Shown piece by piece: positions 19,382-34,300 of a stretch of DNA of 64,000 bases. A program made the position numbers and the translations under genes. The stretch comes from Zonotrichia leucophrys gambelii (lineage: Eukaryota; Chordata; Aves; Passeriformes; Passerellidae): positions 3,542,319 through 3,606,318 of the forward strand of contig NC_088194.1 of NCBI RefSeq assembly GCF_028769735.1. The letters are read 5' to 3'. Under the pieces are notes generated by a model. That model did no database searches and had not been told where the DNA came from. It saw only the letters and a list, made by a program, of their open reading frames with translations. Positions within the stretch are counted from its first letter, which is position 1. The number at the start of each line of letters is the position of its first letter.

Positions 19382-22300
19382 CTGGGGGACAGAGAGACCG
19401 GGAATCGCGGCGGGGTTCCGGGGAAAACAGCCCGGAAACAGCCCAAATCAGCCTCAAAAACAGCCCGAAACAGCTCAGAAACAGCCCAAAACAGCCCAGA
19501 AACAGCCCGAAACAGCCCGAACAGCCCGAAACAGCCCGGAAACAGCCCGAAACAGCCCGGAAACAGCAGGGAATACGGCAGGGCTCGCAGGGAAAACAGC
19601 CCCAAAAACAGCCCGGAAACAGCCCAAAACCAGCCCGAAAACAGCCCAAAAACAGCCCCGGAAACAGCCCGGAAACAGCCCCAAAAAAGCCCAAAAACAG
19701 CCCAAAAACAGCCCCGAACCAGCCCCAAAAACAGCCCCGAAACAGCCCGAAACAGCCCCGAAACAGCCAGGAATCACGGCAGGGTTCACAGGGAAAACAG
19801 CCCAAAAGAGCCGAAAACAGCCCGAAACAGCCAAACAGCCGAAACAGCCAAAAACAGCCCCAAAAACAGACAGGGAATCACGGCAGGGTTCACAGGGAAA
19901 ACAGCCCCGAAACAGCCCCAAAACAGCCCAAAACCAGCCCAAAAACACACAGGGAATCCTGACAGGGTTCCCAGGGAAAACAGCCCAGAAACAGACAGGG
20001 AACTCCCAGAGAAACACGAGAAAACAGCCCAAAAGCAGACAGGGAATTATGGCAGGGTTCACGGAAAAACAGCCCCAAAACAGCCCAAACCAGCCCAAAA
20101 CTAGACAGGGAATTCCAGCAGGGTTCCCAGGGAAATCCGGGAATACACACAAAAACCAGGCAGGGAATTCTGACAGTGCTCCGAGGGAAAACAGCCCAAA
20201 GCCAGAGAGGGAATTCCCAGCAGCATTCCCAGGGAAACCCAGGAAAGCACCCAAAAAATAAAAATTAAAAAAAACCTCCAGAAAAATCAAAAGGAATTCC
20301 CAGCCTGGCAGCTCCAGGGATTGAGGGATGGGCTCAGAGGGGTTTTCCTGGGATTTTCCCGGGGTTTTCCGGGAGAAGCAGAAAAAAAAGAGGAGGAAAA
20401 GCAAGGGAAAAAGTGGGAAAACGGGAAAGGTGGGAGTACCTGGAACTCGGCCTCCTCCTGGCGCAGCATGTTGCGCAGGATCTGCGCCGCGTGCTTCTGC
20501 ACCTCGGGGTCCTGCGGGGCCGGGCCGCGGGGTAACGGCAACGGGGCATGGTGGGGATAACGGGGATAACGGGAATGACAGCGGGAATAATGGGAATAAC
20601 AAGGGGAATAATGGGTATGAGCGGGTTGGGATCCCCTCAGGGAATTCTGGGATCTCCTGGGGGAGTTCTGGGGTCATTTCAGGGAATTTTGAGTTCCCCT
20701 CTGGAATCCCGGTGTCCCCCCAGTTCCGGCCCCCCTGCAGTTCCGGTCCCCCCCACAATCCCGCTCCCCCCCACAACCCCGGTCGGTCCCCCCGCAGTTC
20801 CGGTCCCCCCACAATCCCGGTGTCCCCCCCACAATCCCGGTGTCCCCCCACAATCCCGGTGCCCCCCACAACCCCGGTCGGTGTCCCCCCCCAATCCCGC
20901 CCCCCCCCACAATCCCGGTCGGTCCCCCCACAATCCCGGTGCCCCCCACAATCCCGGTGTCCCCCCCACAATCCCGGTTGGTCCCCCCCAGTTCCGGTCC
21001 CCCCACAATCCCAGTGCCCCCCATAATCCCGGTGTCCCCCCCATAATCCCGGTGTCCCCCCCACAATCCCGGTCGGTCCCCCCCAGCTCCGGTCCCCCCC
21101 CAATCCCGCTCCCCCCCACAACCCCGGCCGGTGTCCCCGCAGTTCCGCCCCCCGCCCGCCGGTGCCTCACCTGCAGGGGCCGGGGCTCGGTGATGCGCTG
21201 GGGGGGCGCCGGGGGAGCCCCCGCGGGCTCGGGCTCGGGCTCGGGCCGGGACCCCGGCGCTGCTCCGGCTCCGGGCGGGGACCCCAGAAGGGTCAGCGCC
21301 ACGTAGGCACCGGCTGGGGACGGAACGGGCACGGGATGGCGGGGGAACGGCGGGGAACGCGGGGATAACGGGGAAATGTGAGCGGGGATTGGGGGGAATC
21401 CACAGGGAAAACTCCAGGGAAAGTCTGGGATGGAGGAAATGTCAGCTGGGATTGCGGGGAAAATCCACAGGGAAAAAAAACTCCAGGGAAACTCTGGGAT
21501 AATGGGGAAATGTGAGAGGGGATTGTGGGGGAAATCCACAGGGAAAAAATTCCAGAGAAAATCTGGGATAAAGGGGAGGTGAGCTGGGATTGCGGGGAAA
21601 ATCAACAGAGAAAAAATTCCAGGGAAAGTCTGGGATAGCAGGAAATGTGAGCGGGGATTGTGGGGAAATCCACGGGAAAAACTCCAGGGAATGTCTGGGA
21701 TAACGGGGAAATGTGAGCGGGGATTGGGGGGAATCCACAGGGAAAACTCCAGGGAAAGTCTGGGGCTGGAAATTCCAGAATTCCCGGAGGATGGAAAACG
21801 TCCCCCGCCCCTCGCCCAGCTCCGTGTTCTCCCAGGGAACGGGAGCGGAATTTCAGGAACTCACACTTGATCAACTTCACCACCTCCAGGTGGGAGCTGT
21901 TGCTCACCATCGTGCCGTTCACCTGCAAGGGCCGGGAAAGGGCTGGGAAACGGGGATTTACCCAAAAATCCCCCGGGAATGTGGGAAAGGGCTGGGAAAC
22001 GGGAATTTACCCAAAAATCCCCCGGGAATGTGGGAAGGGGCTGGGAAACGGGAATTTGGGAAAGGGATGAGAAAATGGGAATTTACCCAAAAATTCCCCG
22101 GGAATGAGGGAAAAGGGCTGGGAAATGGGAATGTGGGAAAGGGCTGGGAAACGGGAATTTACCCTGGGAATGTGGGAAAGAGCTGGGAAACGGGAATTTA
22201 CCCAAAAATCCCCCGGGAATGTGGGAAAAGGGCTGGGAAACGGGAATTTGGGAAAGGGATGAGAAAATGGGAATTTTCCCTGGGAATGTGGGGAAGGGCT

Positions 22301-25300
22301 GGGAAAGGGGAATTTACCCAGAAATTCCCCGGGAATGTGGGAAAGGGATGGGAAACGGGAATGTGGGAAAGGGCTGGGAAACGGGAATTTACCCAAAAAT
22401 TCCCGGGAATTTGGGAAAAGGGCTGGGAAACGGGAATTTACCCAAAAATTCCCCAGGAATTTGGGAAAGGGCTGGGAAATGGGAATGTGGGAAAGGGCTG
22501 GGAAACGGGAATTTACCCCAAAATCCCCCGGGAATGTGGGAAAAGGGCTGGGAAACGGGAATTTGGGAAAGGGCTGGGAAATGGGAATGTGGGAAAGGGC
22601 TGGGAAACAGGAATTTACCCAAAAATCCCCCAGGAATGTGGGAAAAGGGCTGGGAAACGGGAATTTACCCCAAAATCCCCCGGGAATGTGGGAAAAGGGC
22701 TGGGAAACGGGAATTTACCCAAAAATCCCCGGGAATGTGGGAAAGGGCTGGGAAACGGGAATTTGGGAAAGGGATGAGAAAATGGGAATTTTCCCTGGGA
22801 ATGTGGGGAAGGGCTGGGAAAGGGGAATTTACCCAGAAATTCCCGGGAATGTGGGAAAGGGCTGGAAAACGGGAATTTACCCAAAAATTCCCCGGGAATT
22901 TGGGAAAGGGATGAGAAAATGGGAATTTTCCCTGGGAATGTGGGGAAGGGCTGGGAAAGGGGAATTTCCCGGAATTGTGAATTTCCCGTGTCCGGGATCG
23001 CCCACCTTGAGGATGCGGTCGCCCTCCTGCACGCCGGCCCTCATGGCAGCCCCACCTGTGCACAGCAGGGTCAGGGCAGCCCCCGAGCGATTCCGGAACC
23101 TTCCAGGGGGCTCCGCACCCCCCGGCCCCCAAAACCCCCCAAAACCCCCCCAAACTGGGACATTTCCCAAGGAAAACCCCGCAGTTCTGCCACGTTTTCC
23201 CCACAGTTCTCCCACATTTTTGTGCTATTTTTCCCCCCCATTTTTCTCCTTTCTCCCCCCATTTTTCTCCCCCCAGCTGAGGATGGGGATGGATGAGGGG
23301 CCCCCTGGGGATTGTCCAGCCTGTCCAGCCCTCTGTCCACCCCAGTGTCCAGCTGTGTCCACCCCATGTCCATCCCTGTGTCCACCCCAGTGTCCAGCTG
23401 TGTCCACCCCATTTCCATCCCTCTGTCCACCCCAGTGTCCAGCTGTGTCCACCCCATGCCATCCTTGTGTCCATCCCCAGTGTCCAGCTGTGTCCACCCC
23501 ATGTCCATCCCTCTGTCCACCCAGTGTCCAGCTCTGTCCATCCCCATGTCCATCCCTATGTCCACCCCAGTGTCCAGCTGTGTCCATCCCCATGTCCATC
23601 CCTGTGTCCATCCCCAGTGTCCAGTTGTGTCCACCCCATGTCCATCCTCGTGTCCATCCCCATGTCCATCCCTGTGTCCACCCCGTGTCCATCCCTGTGT
23701 CCATCCCTGCCCATCCCCGTCTCTACTGTGTCCATCCCTGTCCATCCCAGGGTCCATCCCCATGTCCAGCAGTGTCCACCCTGTGCCCAGCCATGTCCAT
23801 CCCCGTGTCCATCCCCGTGTCCATCCCCATGCCCAGCCATGTCCATCCTCGTGTCCAGCAGTATCCACCCTGTGCCCAGCAGTGTCCCCCCGCACCCACC
23901 CTCGTGCCAGTCAGTGTCCATCCCCGTGTCCATCCCCATGTCCATCCCCGTGTCCATCCCTATGTCCATCCTTGTGTCCATCCCTGTCCATCCCTATGTC
24001 CACCCTGTGTCCATCCCTGTCCATCCCCGTGTCCAGCTGTGTCCCCCCCTGCACCCACCCCGTGCCGGTCAGTGTCCATCAGTGCCCACCCCAGTGTCCA
24101 CCCCAGTGCCCATCCCAGTGTCCATCCCAGTGTCCATCCCAGTGTCCATCCCCGTACCCACCCCCGTGCCGGTCAGTGTCCATCAGTGCCCAGCCCAGTG
24201 TCCATCCCCGTGTCCATCCCCGTGTCCATTCCCGTGCCCAGCAGTGTCCACCCCCGTGCCGGTCAGTGTCCACCCCGTGTCCATCCCCGTGCCCACCCAT
24301 GTCCATCCCGTGTCCATCCCCGTGTCCATCCCCGTGTCCATCCCTGTGTCCGTCAGTGCCCACCCCGTGCCCACCCCCGTGCTGGTCAGTGTCCATCCCC
24401 GTGTCCATCCCCGTGTCCAGCCCCGTGCCCACCCCCGTGTCCCCCCGCACGCACCGGGCCGCACGGACTGCACCAGCACCACGCGGTCGCCGCTGACGGT
24501 GAAGCCGAAGCCATGCTGGTCCCGCTGGATGATCACGCAGCGCTGCACCAGCCCTGCCGCCGGCACGGACACACGGACACACGGACACACGGACACACGG
24601 ACAGCGACAGGGACACACGGACAGGGACAGACGGACAGACACACGGACAGGGACACACGGACAGACAGAGGGACAGGAGCGAGAGCAGGCAGTGAGGCTC
24701 CGGGCTCCGGGTGCTCCAGGGCCTGCAGGGCCTCGGGGTCACTGCCCAGCCCCGGCCACCAGGGCCTGTCCACTCTGACCCCACGGACACTGCCCAGCCC
24801 TGACCCCATGGACACTGTCCACTCTGACCCCATGGTCACTGCCCACTCTGACCCCATGGTCACTGTCTAGCCTGACCCCATGGACACTGTCCATCCCTGA
24901 CCCCACGGACACTGTCCATCCTGACCCCATGGTCACTGTCCACTCTGACCCCACGGACACTGCCCACTCTGACCCCATGGACACTGTCCAGCCCTGACCC
25001 CATGGACACTGCCCAGCCCTGACCCCATGGACACTGTCCACTCTGACCCATGGACACTGTCCACTCTGACCCCATGGACACTGTCCACTCTGACCCCATG
25101 GTCACTGCCCACTCTGACCCCATGGACACTGTCCACTCTGACCCCATGGACACTGTCCATCCCTGACCCCACGGACACTGCCCAGCCCTGACCCCACGGA
25201 CACTGCCAACCCCTGACCCCACGGACACTGTCCACTCTGACCCCGTGGTCACTGTCCATCCCTGACCCCATGGTCACTGTCCACTCTGACCCCATGGACA

Positions 25301-28300
25301 CTACACACCCCTGACCCCGTGGTCACTGCCCACCCTGACCCCACGGACACTGTCCACCCCTGACCCCACGGACACTGCCCACTCTGACCCCACGGACACT
25401 GTCCATCCCTGACCCCATGGACACTGTCCACTCTGACCCCATGGACACTGTCCACTCTGACCCCACGGACACTGTCCACTCTGACCCCATGGACACTGTC
25501 CAGCCCTGACCCCATGGACACTGTCCACTCTGACCCCATGGACACTGTCCACTCTGACCCCATGGTCACTGCCCAGCCCTGACCCCATGGACACTGTCCA
25601 GCCCTGACCCCATGGTCACTGTCCATCCCTGACCCCATGGTCACTGTCCATCCCTGACCCCGTGGTCACTGCCCACCCCTGACCCCATGGTCACTGTCCA
25701 CTCTGACCCACGGACACTGCCCAGCCCTGACCCCATGGTCACTGTCCACTCTGACCCATGGACACTGCCCACTCCTGACCCCATGGTCACTGTCCACTCT
25801 GACCCCATGGTCACTGCCCACTCTGACCCCATGGTCACTGCCCAGCCTGACCCACGGACACTGCCCAGCCCTGACCCCACGGACACTGCCCAGCCCTGAC
25901 CCCATGGACACTGTCCAGCCCTGATCCCATGGACACTGCCCACTCCTGACCCCATGGTCACTGTCCACTCTGACCCCATGGTCACTGTCCACTCTGACCC
26001 CACGGACACTGCCCACTCTGACCCCAAGGTCACTGTCCACTCCTGACCCCATGGTCACTGTCCACCCTGACCCCATGGTCACTGTCCATCCCTGATCCCA
26101 TGGACACTGCCCACTCCTGACCCCATGGACACTGTCCACTCTGACCCCATGGTCACTGTCCACTTGACCCACGGACACTGCCCACTCCTGACCCCATGGA
26201 CACTGTCCACTCTGACCCCATGGTCACTGTCCACTCGCTGACCCATGGTCACTGTCCAGCCCTGACCCATGGTCACTGTCCATCCTGATCCCATGGACAC
26301 TGCCCACTCCTGACCCCATGGACACTGTCCACTCTGACCCCATGGTCACTGTCCATGCCCTGACCCCATGGACACTGCCCAGCCCTGACCCATGGTCACT
26401 GCCAGCCTGACCCCACGGACACTGTCCACTCTGACCCCACGGACACTGTCCAGCCCTGACCCCATGGCACTGCCCACTCTGACCCCATGACACTGTCCAC
26501 TCTGACCCCATGGTCACGCCCAGCCCTGACCCCATGGACACTGCCCACTCTGACCCCACGGAACACTGTCCACTCTGACCCCATGGTCACTGCCCACTCC
26601 TGACCCCATGGACACTGTCCACTCTGACCCCATGGACACTGCCCAGCCCTGACCCCATGGACACTGTCCACTCTGACCCCATGGACACTGCCCACTCCTG
26701 ACCCTGTGGTCACTGTCCATCCCTGACCCCACGGTCACTGCCCACCCCTGACCCCATGGTCACTGTCCATCCCTGACCCCATGGACACTGCCCAGCCCTG
26801 ACCCCATGGACACTGCCCAGCCCTGACCCCATGGTCACTGTCCAGCCCTGACCCCACTGAGTGCCCACTGAGTGCCCGCAGAGTGACCCCTGTGTGACCC
26901 CAGAGTGCCCATGAGTGCCCATGAGTGACCCCAGAGTGCCCATGGGTGCCCATGAGTGACCCCTGTATGAGTGCCCATGAGTGACCATGAGTGCCCACGA
27001 GTGACCATGGGTGCCCATGAGTGCCCATGAGTGCCCATGAGTGACCATGAGTGACCATGAGTGCCCATGAGTGCCCACGAGTGACCATGAGTGCCCATGA
27101 GTGCCCATGAGTGCCCATGGGTGACCATGAGTGCCCATGAGTGACCCCAGAGTGCCCATGAGTGCCCATGAGTGCCCACAGTGACCATGGGTGACCACGA
27201 GTGACCGTTCCCACCTGCGCTGTCGCCGCTGTCCGGGGCTGGCCGGGGGTGTCCGGGCGATCTCCGCTCCGAGGGGGCCTCGAGGGACGGGGGGAGGCTG
27301 CTCAACCTGGGGGGATGGACAGAGTGACCACTGGGCAGCCAGGACAGACGGACAGAGTGACCGCTGGGCAGCCAGGACAGACAGAGTGACCGCTGGGCAG
27401 CCAGGACAGAGTGACCGCTGGGCAGCCAGGACAGAGTGACCACTGGGCACTGCCAGGACAGACGGACACAGTGACCGCTGGGCACTGCCAGGACAGACAG
27501 AGTGACCACTGGGCAGCCAGGACAGACGGACAGAGTGACCGCTGGGCAGCGCCAGGACAGAGTGACGCTGGGCAGCCAGGACACAGAGTGACCACTGGGC
27601 AGAGCCAGGACAGAGTGACTGCTGGGCAGCCAGGACAGACGGACACAGTGACCGCTGGGCAGCGCCAGGACAGACGGAGTGACCGCTGGGCAGCGCCAGG
27701 ACAGACAGACAGAGTGACCGCTGGGCAGCCAGGACAGACGGAGTGACCGCTGGGCAGCGCCAGGACAGACAGACAGAGTGACCGCTGGGCAGCCAGGACA
27801 GACAGAGTGACCGCTGGGCAGCGCCAGGACAGACAGACAGAGTGACCGCTGGGCAGCCAGGACAGACAGAGTGACCGCTGGGCAGCCAGGACAGACAGAC
27901 AGAGTGACCGCTGGGCAGCCAGGACAGAGTGACCGCTGGGCAGCCAGGACAGACAGAGTGACCGCTGGGCAGCCAGGACAGAGTGACCGCTGGGCAGCGC
28001 CAGGACAGACAGAGTGACCGCTGGGCACTGCCAGGACAGAGTGACCGCTGGGCAGCCAGGACAGACGGACAGAGTGACCGCTGGGCAGCGCCAGGACAGA
28101 CAGAGTGACCGCTGGGCAGTGCCAGGACAGACGGACAGAGTGGTCACTGGGCAGCGCCAGGACAGACAGAGTGACCGCTGGGCAGCGCCAGGACAGATGG
28201 ACAGAGTGACCACTGGGCAGCGCCAGGACAGACAGAGTGACCACTGGGCAGCCAGGACAGACGGACAGAGTGACCACTGGGCAGCCAGGACAGACGGACA

Positions 28301-31300
28301 GAGTGACCGCTGGGCAGCGCCAGGACAGACAGAGTGACTGCTGGGCAGTGCCAGGACAGACAGAGTGACCGCTGGGCAGCCAGGACAGACGGACAGAGTG
28401 ACCGCTGGGCAGCGCCAGGACAGACAGAGTGACCGCTGGGCAGCCAGGACAGATGGACAGAGTGACCGCTGGGCAGCCAGGACAGAGTGACCGCTGGGCA
28501 GCGCCAGGACAGACGGAGTGACCACTGGGCACTGCCAGGACAGACGGACACAGTGACCGCTGGGCACTGCCAGGACAGACGGACACAGTGACCGCTGGGC
28601 AGCGCCAGGACAGACGGACAGAGTGACCACTGGGCAGTGCCAGGACAGACTGACAGAGTGACCGCTGGGCAGCGCCAGGACAGAGTGACCGCTGGGCAGC
28701 CAGGACAGACGGACACAGTGACCACTGGGCAGTGCCAGGACAGACAGACAGAGTGACCACTGGGCAGCCAGGACAGACGGACAGAGTGACCGCTGGGCAG
28801 CCAGGACAGACAGAGTGACCGCTGGGCAGCCAGGATAGACAGACGGACAGAGTGACCGCTGGGCAGCCAGGATAGAGTGACCGCTGGGCACTGCCAGGAC
28901 AGACGGACACAGCCCAGGACAGACGGACATGGCCCAGGACAGATGGACACGGCCCAGGACAGACGGACACGGCCCAGGACAGACGGACACGGCCCAGGAC
29001 AGACGGACACGGCCCAGGACAGACGGACACAGCCCAGGACAGACGGACACAGCCCAGGACAGACGGACATGGCCCAGGACAGACGGACACGGCCCAGGAC
29101 AGACGGACACGGCCCAGGACAGACGGACACGGCCCCTGGGCACCGCCAGGACAGCCGGGGCTTAACCAGGCTATAAAAAACTCGTTTAATTCGGATTAAT
29201 TAAAGCTCCTTAATTGCCTCGGGGGCGGCCCGGCCGCGGCCGTTCCCACAGTAATTCCCACAGCAAAAATTCATTCCCACAACAATTCCCAAAATTCCCA
29301 AAATTCCCAAAATTCCCAAAATCCCAGGGGCGCCTCCGGAGGGACCCCAGCCCTGCCCGCCCCTCCCAGCTCCCCAAAAATCCAAAATTCCCCAAAAATC
29401 CGGAGCTTGGAATGGGCAGAAATTCCCTTTTCCCACCATTTCTGCCCACTGGGTTCCTTCCCACAGCTGGAAAATCCCACAGAAACCTGGGATGAACCAC
29501 ACGGAAAGCAGGAAAAATGGGGAAAATTCCGATTTTCCAGCATTTCCGACCCCTCAATTCCCTCACACCGAGGTTTTCCAAGGAAAACCAGAATTCCAGG
29601 GGAACGGGGGGGACATGGAGGGTTCTTCCCATAAAATTCCCAAGTGTTTTTATTGGGAATCCCGAAATTTCCAGATTTTCCCTCAATCCCAACCCCTCCC
29701 GGCCATTCCCAGCTTTATTTTGGGGTCTGGGAATCCCAAAAGGAGCCAGAATTCCCAAAATCCCTCAATTTTTCACATTAAAAAATTCCCAATTCCCAAC
29801 CTCAACGGGGAACGGGAATTCCGTCCCTGCCATTCCCAAATCCACGAAAACCCCCAGGGGAAAATTTTTTAGTTTTTATATTTATATTTATATTTTAATT
29901 TTTATATTAATTTATATAATTAAATTTTTTAATTTTTATATTTTTATATTTATATTTTTATATTTATATTAAATATAAAAATATTAAATATTTTTATATT
30001 TAATTTTATTTTTTTTATATATTTTTATATTTTTTAATTTTTATATTTTTATTTTTTTCCCCCCGCATTGCGAGGGAGGAATTCCAGGGTTCGGGATTTT
30101 CTCTGGATTTGCAACATTTTGGTTTTTCCCTCGCTGCCAAACCCGGGGGCTGCGGCTCCGCTGCCCTGCCCGCAAAAACACCACGGAAAACACAGAAAAA
30201 CCGGGATTTTCCCCATTTTCATGCTCTGAACCCCGCGCTGCCCCACCCCTCTGGGCGCTTTTCCAGCCGGGAACCCCAAAATTTTTATGGGAAGGAACCC
30301 AGTGGGGAGAAATGTTGGAAAATTGAATTTTCCCCCCCATTTTTCCTTTTTTAAAAGTGGTTTTTCCCCAAATTTTGGTGGATTTTCCAACCGGGAATTC
30401 CGATTCCAATGTGGGAAGGAACCCAGTGGGGAGAAATGTTGGGAAATGGGAATTTTCCCCCCATTTTTCCTTTTTTAAAAGTGGTTTTTCCCCAAATTTT
30501 GGTGGATTTTCCAACCGGGAATTCCGATTCCAATGTGGGAAGGAACCCAGGGGTCAGAAATGTTGGGAAATGGGAATTTTCCCCCATTTTTCCTGCTTTA
30601 AACGTGGTTTTTTCCAGGTTTCCATGGGATTTTCCAGCTGGGAATTCCAATCCTGCTTTAGGTAGGAAGCCACTGGTCAGAAATGTTGGGAAATGGGAAA
30701 TTTCCCCCATTTTTTCCTGCTTTAAACGTGGTTTTTCCCCAAATTTTGGTGGATTTTCCAACCGGGAATTCCAATCCTGCTTTAGGTAGGAAGCCATTGC
30801 TCAGAAATGTTGGGAAATGGGAATTTTCCCCCCATTTTTCCTGCTTTAAATGTGGTTTATCCCAGATTTTGGTGGATTTTCCCATTGGGAATTCCAATCT
30901 CATTGTGGGAAAGAACCCGGTGGGCAGAAATGTTGGGAAATTGGAATTTTCCCCATTTTTTCCTATTTTAAACGTGGTTTATCCTGAATTTCCATGGGAT
31001 TTTCCAGCTGGGAATTCCAACTCCAGTGTGGGAAGGAAGCCACTGGGGAGAAATGTTGGGAAATTGGAATTTTCCCCATTTTCTCCTATTTTAAACGTGG
31101 TTTATCCTGAATTTCCATGGGATTCCACTGGGAATTCCAATCCTGTTTTAGGGTAGGAAGCCAGTGGTCAGAAATCTTGGGAAAAGGGAATTTTTCCCAT
31201 TTTTTCTATTTCAAACGTGGTTTATCCCAGGTTTCCGTGGGATTTTCCAGCTGGGAAGGGCAGAAATGTTGGGAAATTGGAATTTTTCCCATTTTTCCTA

Positions 31301-34300
31301 TTTCAAACGTGGTTTTTCCCAAGTTTCCATAGGATTCCAATCCTGTTTTACGTGGGAACCCATTGGCCAGGAATGCTGGAAAACAGGAATTTTTTTCCCT
31401 GTTTTTCCTGCTTTCAACTCTGGTTTATCCCGGGTTTCCGTGGGATTTTCCATGGAACCCCAAAGGCTTTTTTGGGAAGGGATCCCAGCGCCCGGATTTT
31501 CCCCATTTTTCCATTTTTCAATGTGGTTTCTCCCAGATTTTGGTGGATTTTCCATGGAACCCCAAAGGCTTTTTTGGGAAGGGATCCCAGCGACCCCGGA
31601 CGTTGGAAATTGGGGATTTTTCCCCATTTTCGCAGCCGGGTTTTTGTGGTTTTGTTTTTCCGGGAATTCTGCGTGGGAATGGCGCCGGAAGCTGCTCCCG
31701 GCTGGGTAATGATTAACGTAATGATTGATTAACGTAATGATTGATTAACGTTAATGATTAACGGGAGCCGCTCCTGGAAAAGCAAAAACCGGGAAGGACG
31801 AGTGGGAATTCCCAACCCCGGAATTCCTGCCCCAAGGGAACAACAGCATTTATCCCTGAAATCCCAAATAAAACAGCCAGAAAATCCTGGAATTCTATGG
31901 GATGGGAAAGATCCTTAAATCCCCAAAAAATCCCACCCTGATCTCGATAAAATCCAGGATTTATCCCTGAAATCCCAAATAAAACAGCCCAGAAAATCCT
32001 GGAATTCTTTGGGATGGAAAAGACCCTTAAATCCCAAAAATTCCAGATTGATTTCGATCCCAGGGATGGAAACCCATGGGATAAAATCCAGGAATCCCAA
32101 ATAAAACAGCCCATAAATCCTGGAATTCTTTGGGATAGGAAAAGATCCTTAAATCCCAAAAAATCCCACCCTGATCTCGATAAAATCCAGGATTTATCCC
32201 TGAAATCCCAAATAATCCTGGCCAGAAAATCCTGGAATTCTATGGGATGGGAAAGATCCATAAATCCCAGAAAATCCCATCCTGATTCTGATCGCAGGGA
32301 CATTCCCACCATCCCAGAGATCCATGGAATAACCTGGGATAAAATCCAGGATTTATCCCTGAAATCCCAAATAAAACAGCCCAGAAAATCCTGGAATTCT
32401 ATGGGATGGGAAAGATCCTTAAATCCCAGAAAATCCCACCCGGATCTCGATAAAATCCAGGATTTATCCCTGAAATCCCAAATCATCCAACCAATAAATC
32501 CAGGAATTCTATGGGATGGAAAAGATCCTTAAATCCCAAAAAATCCCACCCTGATCTCGATAAAATCCAGGATTTATCCCTGAAATCCCAAATAAAACAG
32601 CCCATAAATCCAGGAATTCTTTGGGATGGAAAAGATCCTTAAATCCCCAAAAATCCCACCCGGATTCCGATCCCAGGGATGGAAACCCATGGGATAAAAT
32701 CCAGGATTTATCCCTGAAATCCCAAATAATCCAACCAATAAATCCTGGAATTCTTTGGGATGGGAAAGATCCATAAATCCCCAAAAATCCCACCCGGATT
32801 CCGACCCCAGGGATGGAAACCCATGGGATAAAATCCAGGATTTATCCCTGAAATCCCAAATAAACCAGGTCAGAAAATCCTGGAATTCTTTGGGATGGAA
32901 AAGATCCTTAAATCCCAAAAATTCCAGATTTCGATTTCGATCCCAGGGATGGAAACCCATGGGATAAAATCCAGGATTTATCCCTGAAATCCCAAATAAT
33001 CCAACCAGAAAATCCTGGAATTCTTTGGGATGGAAAAGATCCTTAAATCCCAGAAAATCCCACCATAATTCCAATCCCAGACACATTCCCACCATCCCAG
33101 GGATTGAAATCCACGGGATAAAATCCAGGAATCCCAAATAATCCAGGCCAGGGAATTCTGGAATTCTTTGGGACGGAAAAAGCAGAAAAAAATCCTGGAA
33201 TTTGGTGGGAAAACGATCCCAGAAATTCCTGGGATCTGCTTCTCTCCCCGGACCCCAAACTCCTCATTTTTCACCCAAATCCGTGTGGGAAATGCCGTGG
33301 CTGCAGCGGCGATCCCGACCCAGGAATCCTCAGCAAAATTCCCGAATTTATCCCAGAAAAACCTTCCAGGGTTTTCCAAGGGTTTATCCCACAATAATAT
33401 ATCCCAAATTTGGTTTAAAATGGAGCAAAACAAACAGGAAAAAGCCAATTCCCAGTGAGGGACACTGGAAATATCCCAGAAATCAGAGAGGTTTGGGATA
33501 TTCCCCCCCCCACGCTCCCAAAATCCCGGGATTTTATCCCAAAACGCTGCAAGGATGGGGTGGGCCCCTCAGAAACCCCAAAATCCCGGAATTTTATCCC
33601 AAATTCCCGTCTTTTCCCCCAAGGAATGGGGTGAGGGCCCCAGGACGAGCTGAGCCCCCTCCCAGATCCCCCAAAGCCCCAAAATCCCAGAGTTTCAGCC
33701 CAAAATCGCAGAATTTCACCCCAAGGCACCGCAGGGACGGGGCAGCAGCTCCACCCTGATCCAAATCCCTTCCTCTGAGCCCCCAGAGCCCCAAAATCCC
33801 AGATTTTCACCCCAAATCGCTGCTTTTCCCCCAAGACGTGGGGCGGGAGGTGCAGACCGGGCTGAGCCCCCTCCCAGAGGCCCAAAATCCCCGAATTTCA
33901 CCCCAAAACACCCCAAATCTCTGCGTTTCACCCCAAAACACCCCAAAACCTCAGTGTTTCACACCAAAACACCCCAAATCTCTGCGTTTCACCCCAAAAC
34001 ACCCCAAATCCCGGCATTTCACCCCAAATCACTGCAGGGGTGGGGTGGGGGGTCCAGGACGAGCTGAGCCCCCTCCCAGAGCCCCAAAATCCCCGAATTT
34101 CACCCCAAAACACCCCAAATCCCGGCATTTCCCCCAAAACACCCCAAATCCCGGCATTTCACCCCAAATCCCGGCATTTCCCCCAAAACACCCCAGATCC
34201 CAGCATTTCACCCCAAATCCCAGCGCTTCACCCCCAAAACACCCCAAACCCCGGCGTTTCACCCCAAACACCCCAAATCCCGGCATTTCCCCCCCAAACA

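Noticed and set aside
22335..24870. 786- and 525-residue plus-strand frames rich in His/Pro/Ser/Val
   Set aside because: Translation of the ARHGEF11 intron 3 and 4 minisatellites antisense to the gene.
26835..29143. Long minus-strand frames (751 and 613 residues) with SVCPGAAQRSL-type repeats
   Set aside because: Minisatellite translation. Only 27215-27306 within them is a true ARHGEF11 exon, and its frame does not need the repeats.
29150..29760. Possible 3' end of a nested gene on the minus strand (ATTAAA near 29190, 182-residue frame)
   Set aside because: The frame is low complexity and coincides with an inverted copy of an intronic repeat. No upstream exon could be found.
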